From the NCBI GenBank assembly GCA_900102385.1, contig FNBQ01000015.1:34596-98595 (forward strand): a DNA stretch of 64,000 bases. Reading direction: 5' to 3'. The notes below the pieces were generated by a model that saw nothing but the letters and a program-made list of their open reading frames with translations, was not told the DNA's origin and ran no database searches. Of this stretch, positions 56,332-63,710 are shown one piece after another. How positions within the stretch are numbered: position 1 is the stretch's first letter; every line of letters starts with the position of its first letter. Source of the DNA: Bacteroidales bacterium KHT7 (GTDB lineage: Bacteria; Bacteroidota; Bacteroidia; Bacteroidales; Bacteroidaceae). Both the position numbers and the translations under genes were made by a program.

Positions 56332-56398
56332 CCCGCTACGATTTTAGCATTTTTTTTCGTGGTTGCAAGCAGCCCAAATCTGTCCACATTTCTAAAGC
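56332..56398 (-). promoter_or_regulatory. SAM-II-like riboswitch in the metK leader
   Basis: Minus strand, 10 nt after the probable start of transcription. P1 pairs UGUGG (56388-56384) with CCACG (56362-56358). The loop has GATTT (56380-56376) and GGGCTGCTTGCAA. After P1 an A-rich stretch is followed by GCTAAA (56348-56343) and GTAGCGGG. A pseudoknot P2 pairs GCTGC with GTAGC, and TTGC with GCTAA. SAM-II keeps GAUUU, UUGC, an A-rich L3 and GCUAAA in the same order, as known from the alpha-proteobacterial metX leaders. Placement on metK fits. The exact expression platform is not visible; the start is about 80 nt downstream. Confidence 0.7.
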
Positions 56399-56403
56399 GG
56401 CTG

Positions 56404-56411
56404 CAAATATA
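56404..56411 (-). promoter_or_regulatory. -7 element for metK
   Basis: TATATTTG on the minus strand. Transcription from about 56398 would give a 145-nt leader that starts 10 nt before the riboswitch. No well-spaced -33. Confidence 0.6.
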
Positions 56412-56456
56412 CATCATTTTTATCAAACTTTATACATATCTTCCATTTTTTTTATC

Positions 56457-56464
56457 TATCTTTG
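56457..56464 (+). promoter_or_regulatory. -7 element for the unknown lipoprotein gene
   Basis: TATCTTTG, 40 nt before the ATG at 56505, divergent from the metK promoter. Confidence 0.5.
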
Positions 56465-56504
56465 CAGCCGATATAATATATTATATAATAACGTTTTAGA
56501 AGAT

Positions 56505-57308
56505 ATGAAAAAACTGCTTTACTTGCTTACGGGCATAGTGGCAACCACATTCACTGCCTGCGTAAGCATGAATGAAGATAACTTCCCTTCGGGAAGAGAA
56601 TTGTCGGGAGACGAAGGTATCCTTGTCTATGATGTTGCATGTCCTGATGATGCCCTTAACTTTATGGATTTGGAATTTACATACGTTGATTTCGACTCTG
56701 TATCGCTAAAGACTGTTACCAAGACTGAGCGAATAAGCAAACGCAGCGAAAACAGCAATGTGTTCTATCTTATTATCGGCAGCGGACGACAGGATACAAT
56801 AACTAACGAATTGTCTCAGAATACGATAGAGACAGTTTATCTTAACACTAACAACTCAACATATACAAAGGAGTATATGGATCATTACTTTGCATATAGC
56901 AAGTTCATAAAAGTACCTTATGGCAGAGAAGGCTTTGAGTTGAGCGTGAAATATACAACAAAGACTGGCGGCGAGATTGCATTGACCAGAAAGTCTGACG
57001 AGGGCGAGATAACTGCTCTTATTGGACGCGCAAGCGGTCTTATTCACCGCCGTGCAGCAAACGATGGTCTTACACAGCTCGACTATCCTCCATTCCTAGT
57101 TTACGGTCTTGCAAACATTGCACCAGAGAATGCAGTTAGTTACTTAAAGTCGATGGAAGATTATGATTGGCTGAATTCATACGCAACATTCCCATCATAC
57201 GAGTTTGCAAAGGCTCACAAATACATCATGTCGAGCGTTAAAGCATACGAAGATTGTTACGGTGTAAACTACACTCAGAAGAACGATCTTAGCAAACTTT
57301 TGCAGTAA
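56505..57308 (+). CDS. Unknown lipoprotein
   Basis: 267 residues from the ATG at 56505 (MKKLLYLLTGIVATTFTACV, a lipoprotein signal with Cys19); a longer frame upstream would cross the metK riboswitch and is rejected. The body is beta-rich (YDVACPDDALNFMDLEFTYVD; YGREGFELSVKYTTKTGGEIA). I do not recognise the family. It begins Met-Lys-Lys with ATGAAAAAA, so it could be a target of the small RNAs here. It has its own promoter and terminator. Confidence 0.75.
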   Translation: MKKLLYLLTGIVATTFTACVSMNEDNFPSGRELSGDEGILVYDVACPDDALNFMDLEFTYVDFDSVSLKTVTKTERISKRSENSNVFYLIIGSGRQDTITNELSQNTIETVYLNTNNSTYTKEYMDHYFAYSKFIKVPYGREGFELSVKYTTKTGGEIALTRKSDEGEITALIGRASGLIHRRAANDGLTQLDYPPFLVYGLANIAPENAVSYLKSMEDYDWLNSYATFPSYEFAKAHKYIMSSVKAYEDCYGVNYTQKNDLSKLLQ

Positions 57309-57332
57309 AGATTTTAACATTACAAATTATAG

Positions 57333-57371
57333 AAATCCCTCCGTTACTATTCATGCGGAGGGATTTTTTTT
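57333..57371 (+). terminator. Terminator after the unknown lipoprotein gene
   Basis: AAATCCCTCCG (57333-57343) and CGGAGGGATTT (57356-57366) form an 11-bp GC-rich stem, followed by eight T residues to 57371. Confidence 0.9.
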
Positions 57372-57383
57372 ACTCTTTATTAA

Positions 57384-57397
57384 ACGCCAGTTCGGGA
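57384..57397 (+). repeat. Solo IS982-type terminal sequence
   Basis: ACGCCAGTTCGGGA is identical at 14 of 14 positions to the IS982 end at 63694-63707. No transposase or second end lies nearby. It is probably an insertion remnant or half of a miniature element. Confidence 0.55.
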
Positions 57398-57470
57398 ATA
57401 GAAATACGTTTTCTGCGTTTATTCAATTCTGCAAATAGGTGCAAAATAAGTCATTATCCATAAATACCTT

Positions 57471-57569
57471 TTAAGGCGGGGAGAAGGAATAGAGAAGGAA
57501 TAGGGTAGCAAGCCTGTAAGTTCGTCCAAGGTAGAAGGAAGATAGTAGGAAGATAGTAGGAAGACTCGT
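57471..57569 (-). repeat. 11-bp phased degenerate tandem array (9 units)
   Basis: The sequence parses into 11-bp units: TTAAGGCGGGG, AGAAGGAATAG twice, GGTAGCAAGCC, TGTAAGTTCGT, CCAAGGTAGAA, GGAAGATAGTA twice and GGAAGACTCGT. AAG or TAG falls at positions 3-5 of almost every unit. On the minus strand they become CTT/CTA-centred like the units at 20126-20312, so the two arrays belong to one family in opposite orientations. It lies between two terminators, in a gene-free stretch (57372-57685). Confidence 0.7.
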
Positions 57570-57598
57570 TGTAGCCTCTTTCAGCGTCTACAACGAGT
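57564..57598. repeat. 11-bp inverted repeat at the end of the array
   Basis: ACTCGTTGTAG (57564-57574) and CTACAACGAGT (57588-57598) are perfect, with a 13-nt loop. No T-tract follows. It overlaps the last array unit and may be a structural border or processing site. Confidence 0.5.
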
Positions 57599-57684
57599 AC
57601 AATGCAAATATAATAAGTACTAAGTTTTCACATCCTCAACATATAACGTAAGTGATGAATTGAATTCTGCATTTCTTACACCTA

Positions 57685-57728
57685 CAAAAAACAGAAACGT
57701 CCAAGAATAAAGTCTCTTGAACGTTTCT
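57685..57728 (-). terminator. Terminator of the lipase-like lipoprotein gene
   Basis: On the minus strand AGAAACGTTCAAGA (57728-57715) pairs with TCTTGGACGTTTCT (57706-57693), one G-U pair, followed by G and TTTTTT (57691-57686). Confidence 0.8.
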
Positions 57729-57775
57729 ATTCACGAGTAATATAATTGTAGTTTCTAATGGGTTCGCAGAGAATT

Positions 57776-59182
57776 TTAATTTATCAAAGTAAATACAACT
57801 TCGCCCTTCAGTATGCCCAAGTAGTACATTGTACCTGTTGTTGTGTGCTTAGGACTTCCAAGAGCATTTGTCAAGCCATCTACCTTCGAATTCTTCAATC
57901 TGTTGTAAGCATTCGTTGCATTAACATAAGGAACAACATCGTCACCCTTTGAATGGTAGAACTTCACCACAGTTGTAGGACTCCAACCCTTTGTAAGATT
58001 GTTTTTCTCGAGACATTCAGAGATGAGTTTGTACTCTGTGCTGCTATGGTCGAAGAACTTGCTGCTCATAATCTTAGACAAGCGACGTGAGCCGACTTTC
58101 TTTTCAATCATCTCGTTAAGTTCGTCAACCGTATAGTTTTTGCTTGCCACAGCCTGAAGTATGCCAGCATTGAGGAAAGCAGAAGTAAAATAATCCTCAA
58201 CCTTAACATTCTTCATCAAAGTTGGATAGCCTGCCTTCATACCCATTACGATAAGCGGCAACACGCATGGATAAGCAATCTCATCCTGCTGAACATAAGT
58301 ATCCATTGTTGCCGTTGGGTCGTAAGGACCACCACCGCAATTAGTCTTCTTTAACTTAAGAAGCTGCTTTGTAGAGTAGTCGCAATTGTTCTCGATGTAC
58401 TTCTGAGTGGCGAGGGCTACCGCGCCACCCTGAGAGTAACCGATTGTATAAGTATAATAGTCCTTTTCCATCTTCATCTTCTTAGTCTTTATGAAGGCGA
58501 GGGCAGCCTTAACGCAATCTACGTTGTTACGCGCCGTAAGTTCTTCACAAAGGTAAGGATGAGTAAGGTTAGATGTGTAACCGTAACCAATATAATCAGG
58601 ACATACCACAAGTGCGTCACCACTGCACAGACCTAATGAATAAGGGTCTTTCTGTGATGGACACTCCGAATTGTCGCACATAGTGTAGTGACAATCCAAG
58701 CAGATATAGTCTGGGTCATGATAACCGTAGAAGACACCTTTTGGATAAGCAATCTTGGAAGAAAGTTTGATTGTGTTTCCATTAGCATCGACACTATTAT
58801 AATATAGTGTATAAGTTTCGTACCTCCAAGTAACGCCTCTTGTTGTCTTCACGTTTGCGTCATCAAGCTCAGAGTATATCTCCTCGCCCAATTTGGCACT
58901 CTTCTGAAGAAATTCTTTCTTCAGTTGCTCTACATCTTGCTCCTCCTGAGTAAGGCGAGTAACCTTATTACTATTACCGTACAGATGTTCGGCAAATTCC
59001 TCAGGAGTGTAAGACGCAGAATCAGCAACCTCGAAAAATACGTCATCAAGTCCAGACATCACGTCTGCTTCTGCCGTCTGTTTTTCATTTTCATAACTTA
59101 CTTCTGTGTACTCATCATTGGCACAAGAAGTGATTGTAAGCGCAGCAACAAATGCTGCAACATACATGATGCTTCTCTTCAT
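57776..59182 (-). CDS. Secreted alpha/beta-hydrolase lipoprotein (secretory lipase-like)
   Basis: 468 residues with a lipobox (TITSC, Cys20). The alpha/beta-hydrolase core has the nucleophile elbow IGYSQGG (Ser250), an Asp in HSKGDDVVPY near 410 and a His in SPKHTTTGT near 445. The PDYIGYGYT and AALAFIKTKK neighbourhood resembles secretory lipases (PF03583-like). A Cys-rich loop CLDCHYTMCDNSEC (161-174) is unusual. Signal start is Met-Lys-Arg. Its leader is about 75 nt and contains a segment complementary to small RNA B. Confidence 0.82.
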   Translation of the reverse strand: MKRSIMYVAAFVAALTITSCANDEYTEVSYENEKQTAEADVMSGLDDVFFEVADSASYTPEEFAEHLYGNSNKVTRLTQEEQDVEQLKKEFLQKSAKLGEEIYSELDDANVKTTRGVTWRYETYTLYYNSVDANGNTIKLSSKIAYPKGVFYGYHDPDYICLDCHYTMCDNSECPSQKDPYSLGLCSGDALVVCPDYIGYGYTSNLTHPYLCEELTARNNVDCVKAALAFIKTKKMKMEKDYYTYTIGYSQGGAVALATQKYIENNCDYSTKQLLKLKKTNCGGGPYDPTATMDTYVQQDEIAYPCVLPLIVMGMKAGYPTLMKNVKVEDYFTSAFLNAGILQAVASKNYTVDELNEMIEKKVGSRRLSKIMSSKFFDHSSTEYKLISECLEKNNLTKGWSPTTVVKFYHSKGDDVVPYVNATNAYNRLKNSKVDGLTNALGSPKHTTTGTMYYLGILKGEVVFTLIN

Positions 59183-59210
59183 AAAATCTCTAAATTCTTA
59201 AATTTAATTG

Positions 59211-59237
59211 GTATTATAAGGTAAAGCAAGATTGGGT
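59211..59237 (-). promoter_or_regulatory. Putative pairing site for small RNA B in the lipase leader
   Basis: The minus-strand leader ACCCAATCTTGCTTTACC, then TTATAATAC, can pair with RNA B through ACCCAA, CTTG, ACCTTA and TAATAC, interrupted by one 4-nt bulge and two small defects. The site ends 29 nt before the start codon. It is an inference; no binding data exist here. Confidence 0.35.
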
Positions 59238-59261
59238 TTAGAACCTTTTTCTTTGTCGGTG

Positions 59262-59293
59262 CAAATTTACACTATTTGAAATTTTTGGTACAA
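59262..59293 (-). promoter_or_regulatory. Promoter for the lipase-like lipoprotein gene
   Basis: On the minus strand TTG (59293-59291), a 21-nt spacer and TAAATTTG (59269-59262). It gives a leader of about 75 nt. Confidence 0.65.
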
Positions 59294-59397
59294 TATTATC
59301 GAATCATTAAATTAGTAAAATCGATTCATGTATAATATTTGAACAGATTTTACCAATTTTATGCGTTAAAAATCCTATTATTTATGTTATTATTACT

Positions 59398-59405
59398 TAT
59401 TTTTG
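59398..59405 (+). promoter_or_regulatory. -7 element for the HhH protein gene
   Basis: TATTTTTG, 40 nt before the ATG at 59446. No -33 at good spacing. Confidence 0.45.
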
Positions 59406-59445
59406 TAGCAGTTTTATATTTAAATAAACTATAATTGAACAAACA

Positions 59446-61518
59446 ATGGATAGAATTGTAAAAGTTATTCGTTATTTTATTTTATTTAATGTGCTATTTG
59501 GCGCTTTAAAAGGTGTGAATATTAAAGCACAGACAAATACAATAACATGGGACGAATTTGTACAACAACTGATTGACGACGATGAATCAGAAACACAAGG
59601 AGTTGAAACATTGGTAGAACAACTTTATGAAATCTACAACAACAAGATTGACATAAACAAGGCTACCCAGAACGACCTGAGACAACTTCCATTCATCGAC
59701 GAGAAGGACATTGAGAACATTTTGCAGTACGTTTATGTGTACGGTCCTGTGAAATCGTTGTCAGAACTTCAACTTGTTAACAAACTCGACTACAAGAAAC
59801 GAACCTTCCTCGAACTTTTTCTGACTGCCTCTAACAACACCACTACCGAGGTGACCTACCCATCACTCAGGCAGATTTTGAAATACGGAAGAAGCGAACT
59901 GGTGGCTCGCACCGACATCCCGTTAGGGTACAAGAAAGCTGGATACAAGCATTATTCGGATAGTATTCTGAAGAAATATCCGAACAGAAAGTACAACGGA
60001 AATGCTCTTTATCACAGCATAAGGTACAACTTCCATTACAAAGACAATCTTTACCTTGGTTTCACGGCAGAGAAAGATGCCGGAGAGCCTTTCTTCAAAG
60101 GCAGAAACAAGGCATTCGACTTCTATTCGTTCTATCTGATGCTTCAGAACATCGGAATTGTTAAGCGAGCAATAGTTGGCAGATATAAACTCTCGTTCGG
60201 GCAAGGATTGGTTCTGAATTCGGGTTTTCAGTACGGAAAAAGTTCGGCATTACGCTCACTTAATAACAACGGTGGAATAAAGAAGCACTCATCGACAAGC
60301 GAATACGGATTTTTCACAGGCGCGGCAGTTACTATTAACAATAAACACTATGAACAGACTGTTTATTACAGTTATCAACCTATGGACGCTACGCTGACAA
60401 ACGACTCGTTGATAAGTACGATAAAAGATGACGGACTTCACAGAACCAAATCAGAAATTGACAAAAAGCATAACATATATAATACACTTGCAGGCAGCAA
60501 CATAACATTTACTTTCAACAATTTTAAGGTTGGAGCAACGTTTGTTTACAACCATTTCAACACGGCGTTTAAAGAACCGACCTTATATTATAAGGAATTC
60601 GACCCGGTTGGAAGCACTTTTTATAACGGTAGTGTTAATATTGAGTATGTTAACAGATTTGTTAATTATTCGGCAGAGATAGCAACTTCAAACAGCGGAG
60701 GAATAGCCGCAATAAACTATATCAACATCTCTCCGGTTCTGGGATGGAACATTGTGTGCATCCCTCGGTTTTACTCGTACAGATACAATGCAATCTACTC
60801 AAACTCATTCTCGGCAGGAAGCAAGGCGAAGAACGAGAGAGGATTATATTTGGGCACGACATTCGACATTAACAGATACTTAAAGCAAGAACTTTACGGC
60901 GACTGGTATTATTTTCCTAAGCCAAAATATCTGGTTACCGCTTCATCGCACGGAACAGACGTATATTCGCTCACAACATGGGAGCCAACACGCAGTTTCA
61001 GTCTGTCGGCAAGATACAGAGGAAAACGCAGTCAGAAGGACTATAAGATTGACAAAAACGAAAAGGTTCTTGCAACCTATTGGCTTCATACAGCTAGACT
61101 TCAAGGCACGCTGAATGTAAGTCAGTTTAAGTTCAAGACAACTGGCTCGTACAGCCTTTACAGGTCTAAATACACATCGAGCAGAGGTTTTCTTGTTCAG
61201 CAGAGCGTAAACTATGCCACTAAGAACAACAAATTCAGGACAAATCTCGATGTTACTTGGTTTAACACCGACGATTACGACAGCAGAATCTACGCATACG
61301 AGCATAATCTGCTTTACACTTTCTCTTATCCGTCGTTCTACTCGCACGGCATGCGCTATGCACTTACAAGCAAATACACTCCGCACAAAAATATTAGCAT
61401 TCTTCTTAAGGCTGGAATGACTAGGTATACCAACAAAGATAAAATAGGCAGCAGTCAGGAAGAAATAGATTCCAATCACAAGCAAGATCTTCAGGTACAA
61501 GTAATGTATAAGTTTTAG
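59446..61518 (+). CDS. Helix-hairpin-helix exported protein with a predicted beta-barrel
   Basis: 690 residues with a signal peptide (1-29, ending IKAQ). A ComEA-like helix-hairpin-helix region follows at about 50-125 (KIDINKATQNDLRQLPFIDEKD; quoted only in part, and PVKSLSELQLVNKLD). The last 500 residues alternate aromatic and polar strands (YGKSSALRSLN, GLYLGTTFDINRYLKQELYGDWYYF, YTNKD...LQVQVMYKF) and end in Phe, like outer-membrane barrels. The HhH suggests DNA or protein binding outside the cytoplasm. Proteins of this layout are frequent in Bacteroidetes but have no proven function. Confidence 0.8.
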   Translation: MDRIVKVIRYFILFNVLFGALKGVNIKAQTNTITWDEFVQQLIDDDESETQGVETLVEQLYEIYNNKIDINKATQNDLRQLPFIDEKDIENILQYVYVYGPVKSLSELQLVNKLDYKKRTFLELFLTASNNTTTEVTYPSLRQILKYGRSELVARTDIPLGYKKAGYKHYSDSILKKYPNRKYNGNALYHSIRYNFHYKDNLYLGFTAEKDAGEPFFKGRNKAFDFYSFYLMLQNIGIVKRAIVGRYKLSFGQGLVLNSGFQYGKSSALRSLNNNGGIKKHSSTSEYGFFTGAAVTINNKHYEQTVYYSYQPMDATLTNDSLISTIKDDGLHRTKSEIDKKHNIYNTLAGSNITFTFNNFKVGATFVYNHFNTAFKEPTLYYKEFDPVGSTFYNGSVNIEYVNRFVNYSAEIATSNSGGIAAINYINISPVLGWNIVCIPRFYSYRYNAIYSNSFSAGSKAKNERGLYLGTTFDINRYLKQELYGDWYYFPKPKYLVTASSHGTDVYSLTTWEPTRSFSLSARYRGKRSQKDYKIDKNEKVLATYWLHTARLQGTLNVSQFKFKTTGSYSLYRSKYTSSRGFLVQQSVNYATKNNKFRTNLDVTWFNTDDYDSRIYAYEHNLLYTFSYPSFYSHGMRYALTSKYTPHKNISILLKAGMTRYTNKDKIGSSQEEIDSNHKQDLQVQVMYKF

Positions 61519-61533
61519 AAAAATAACTATTTA

Positions 61534-61566
61534 TTGTTTTATTCTCGCTAAAAAATTATACATTTG
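61534..61566 (+). promoter_or_regulatory. Promoter for the DUF4294 gene
   Basis: TTG (61534-61536), 22-nt spacer, TACATTTG (61559-61566). The ATG is at 61574, only 7 nt after the -7 element, so the leader is nearly absent. Confidence 0.5.
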
Positions 61567-61573
61567 CAACGAA

Positions 61574-62200
61574 ATGCGTGAGTTTATTAAAAATATAGTG
61601 CTGATAGTATTTTTATCACTCTGCCTGCCGGCTACGGCACAGAGCGATAAGGATAAATACGACCCCGGCGAACCTATTGCCGCACCAAGAATAAAGATTG
61701 GCAAGTGCTTGTATAGGGGCGATACTATTGCATACGTAGAGTTACAAAACATTTACATCTATCCTAAACTTGTGTTTAAGAATGATAGAGAGATGGCTCG
61801 ATATTACAAGCTTGTGCGAAATGTAAAGAAAACTCTTCCGATTGCAAAGCAAGTAAATCAGACTGTAAAAGAGACATACGAAATTTTGGAGACTCTGCCA
61901 AACAAAAAAGCAAAGGACGCTCATATAAAACGCGTTGAGAAAGGTATTAAAGAGCAGTACACTCCGCAAATGAAAAAACTTACATACGCGCAAGGCAAAC
62001 TGCTTATAAAACTGGTTGACCGAGAGTGTAACCAGCCAGCATACGAACTTATAAAGGCGTTTATGGGACCTTTCAAATCGGGATGCTATCAGGCATTTGC
62101 CTCGGTTTTCGGCGCAAGTCTGAAGAAAGAATATAAATCCGAAACAGATGACAGACTAACAGAACGAGTTGTTCTTCTGGTTGAAAACGGACAGTTATAA
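61574..62200 (+). CDS. DUF4294 exported protein
   Basis: 208 residues with a signal peptide (1-22, ending ATAQ). RGDTIAYVELQNIYIYPKLVF and RYYKLVRNVKKTLP, then VDRECNQPAYELIKAFMGPFKSGCYQAFA match DUF4294. The function is unknown; it stands next to the HhH protein and may work with it. It is closed by the terminator at 62205-62236. Confidence 0.8.
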   Translation: MREFIKNIVLIVFLSLCLPATAQSDKDKYDPGEPIAAPRIKIGKCLYRGDTIAYVELQNIYIYPKLVFKNDREMARYYKLVRNVKKTLPIAKQVNQTVKETYEILETLPNKKAKDAHIKRVEKGIKEQYTPQMKKLTYAQGKLLIKLVDRECNQPAYELIKAFMGPFKSGCYQAFASVFGASLKKEYKSETDDRLTERVVLLVENGQL

Positions 62201-62204
62201 AATA

Positions 62205-62241
62205 AAAATGAGTTTCAGAATTCAGAAACTCATTTTATTTT
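62205..62241 (+). terminator. Bidirectional terminator
   Basis: AAAATGAGTTTC (62205-62216) and GAAACTCATTTT (62225-62236) make a 12-bp stem, then ATTTTG. It also covers the stop of the convergent acyltransferase fragment at 62230 and carries A and T runs on both sides. Confidence 0.85.
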
Positions 62242-62895
62242 GTACTCACCTAAAGTTAGCAGAGCCACTATTTTATTTATATTTAAAATTTTCTTTATGC
62301 AAAGCGAAACGTACACAACAAGAACGCTTAATGGTAATGCTATCAACAACTGCATAAAAATGGATGAATATGGTATAATTGATTCAATCCCAACAATTTT
62401 ATATCCTACAAACGACACATTATAAAGAAGAAAAGAATGCAAAATGTATATTTCCTTTGTTTGCGAGCCTATATTTATTAAATAAGAATTTATCTTCTTT
62501 GGAATTTTATGCAAATACTTCATGAACAAACTCCAGAAGAATAAAATAAGAACAAAAGTCCTAAATTTTACAAGATAATCAAAATACTCATCTTTTATTA
62601 TACATGGCACATCAAAAATAATATTCAACGAAAATAATACTACCAACAAAAGTAGAGTATAGAATACATAATTTTCTTTAAACCAATTATTTACTTTATT
62701 AAACTTCTTTAAGAAAACTCCTAATACCAAGAAAGGAAAATAACCAATATTATCAGTTAATATCCAATAATCGCCAAAAACATATAGCAACTTAACGTAA
62801 GTTAACATGTTTAATAAAACATACAATAACACAAATTCGGCAAAGAGGATATAGTCATTCTTTATAGAAAGTCTGCTGTTTATATATTGAATCAC
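62230..62895 (-). pseudogene. C-terminal part of a membrane acyltransferase, cut by an IS
   Basis: A 221-residue open frame that enters from the IS end through GTG. Six or seven membrane segments, WILTDNIGYFPFLVLGVFLKK, and the C-terminal NIGSQTKEIYILHSFLLYNV match the last half of acyltransferase-3 (OafA/WecH) proteins, which modify surface sugars. The N-terminal half, including the expected catalytic His, is missing because the IS4-family element inserted at about 62897. The rest may lie beyond the window. Its composition is AT-rich relative to its neighbours. Confidence 0.75.
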
Positions 62896-62896
62896 T

Positions 62897-63693
62897 AGTG
62901 TCCGGTTAAAGTTTTAAACACGCTAAATAAATTATTGATAACCAATAAAATATAGTATGTATTCGCATTTTGGGATTAAATTCTGTACCTTAGCAACAAT
63001 GCCTCTAATGGCGATATTTTGCTATAATGAGTACAAAGAAAACCATATTTTCACAGATAATGTCTCTAGTTTCGCGCTATGAATTCCAAAAATGCGTTGA
63101 TCGTTACAAGGGTGACTGGCGCACCAGATCATTCACTTGCTTTGACCAATTCAAGGTCATGAGCTTTGCTCAATTTACGGACAGATCTGGTCTGAGAGAT
63201 ATAGAGATGACACTTGAGTTCTGTGGAAAAGATCTCTACCATGCAGGTCTTAGTCCTGTTCCGAAATCAACATTGGCAGAGTCCAATGAAAAAAGAAGTT
63301 GGAAGATTTACAGGGATTTCGCGCAAGTTCTTATAAAGGAGGCAAAAGAATTGTATCATGACGATTACTTTCGTCTTGGTCTTAAGGAAATGGTATACGC
63401 CTTGGACAGTACCACCATCAGACTTTGCCTGGAGTTGTCTCCTTGGGCAGAGTTTCATCATGGCGAAGGAGCCGTAAAGATGCACACGCTGGTTGACCTG
63501 CGAGGCAACATACCATCTTACATAATAATGACCAATGGCTTGGTGCACGACTCTAAAGTTATGCCTATGATACCAGTTGAAGCATTCGCCTTCTACTTGA
63601 TGGACAAGGGGTATGTATTCTTCAAGCAGTTATATGAGTGTTTTCATCTTAAGGGGGCATTCTTCGTTACGAGAGCCAAAGACAACATGGTAT
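62897..63693 (+). mobile_element. IS4-family insertion sequence (truncated)
   Basis: The left end is the sequence TAGTGTCCGGTTAAAG at about 62896-62911. The transposase gene starts at 63027, and the right part is missing because an IS982-family element begins at 63694. The right inverted repeat is therefore not in the window. Confidence 0.75.
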
Positions 63694-63710
63694 ACGCCAG
63701 TTCGGGATAA
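63027..63710 (+). pseudogene. IS4-family transposase (DUF4372 + DDE), truncated
   Basis: The frame is intact from the ATG at 63027 (MSTKKTIFSQIMSLVSRYEF) through the DUF4372-type N-terminus and the DDE part. The first catalytic Asp is in YALDSTTIRL and the second region in LMDKGYVFF. From 63694 it runs into the IS982 end and stops at 63708-63710, so about the last 150 residues, including the catalytic Glu, are lost; it should be inactive. Confidence 0.85.

Noticed and set aside
56289..56504. Long N-terminal extension of the lipoprotein gene at 56505
   Set aside because: It would cross the metK promoter and riboswitch on the other strand and lacks a ribosome-binding context; the ATG at 56505 opens a perfect lipoprotein signal.
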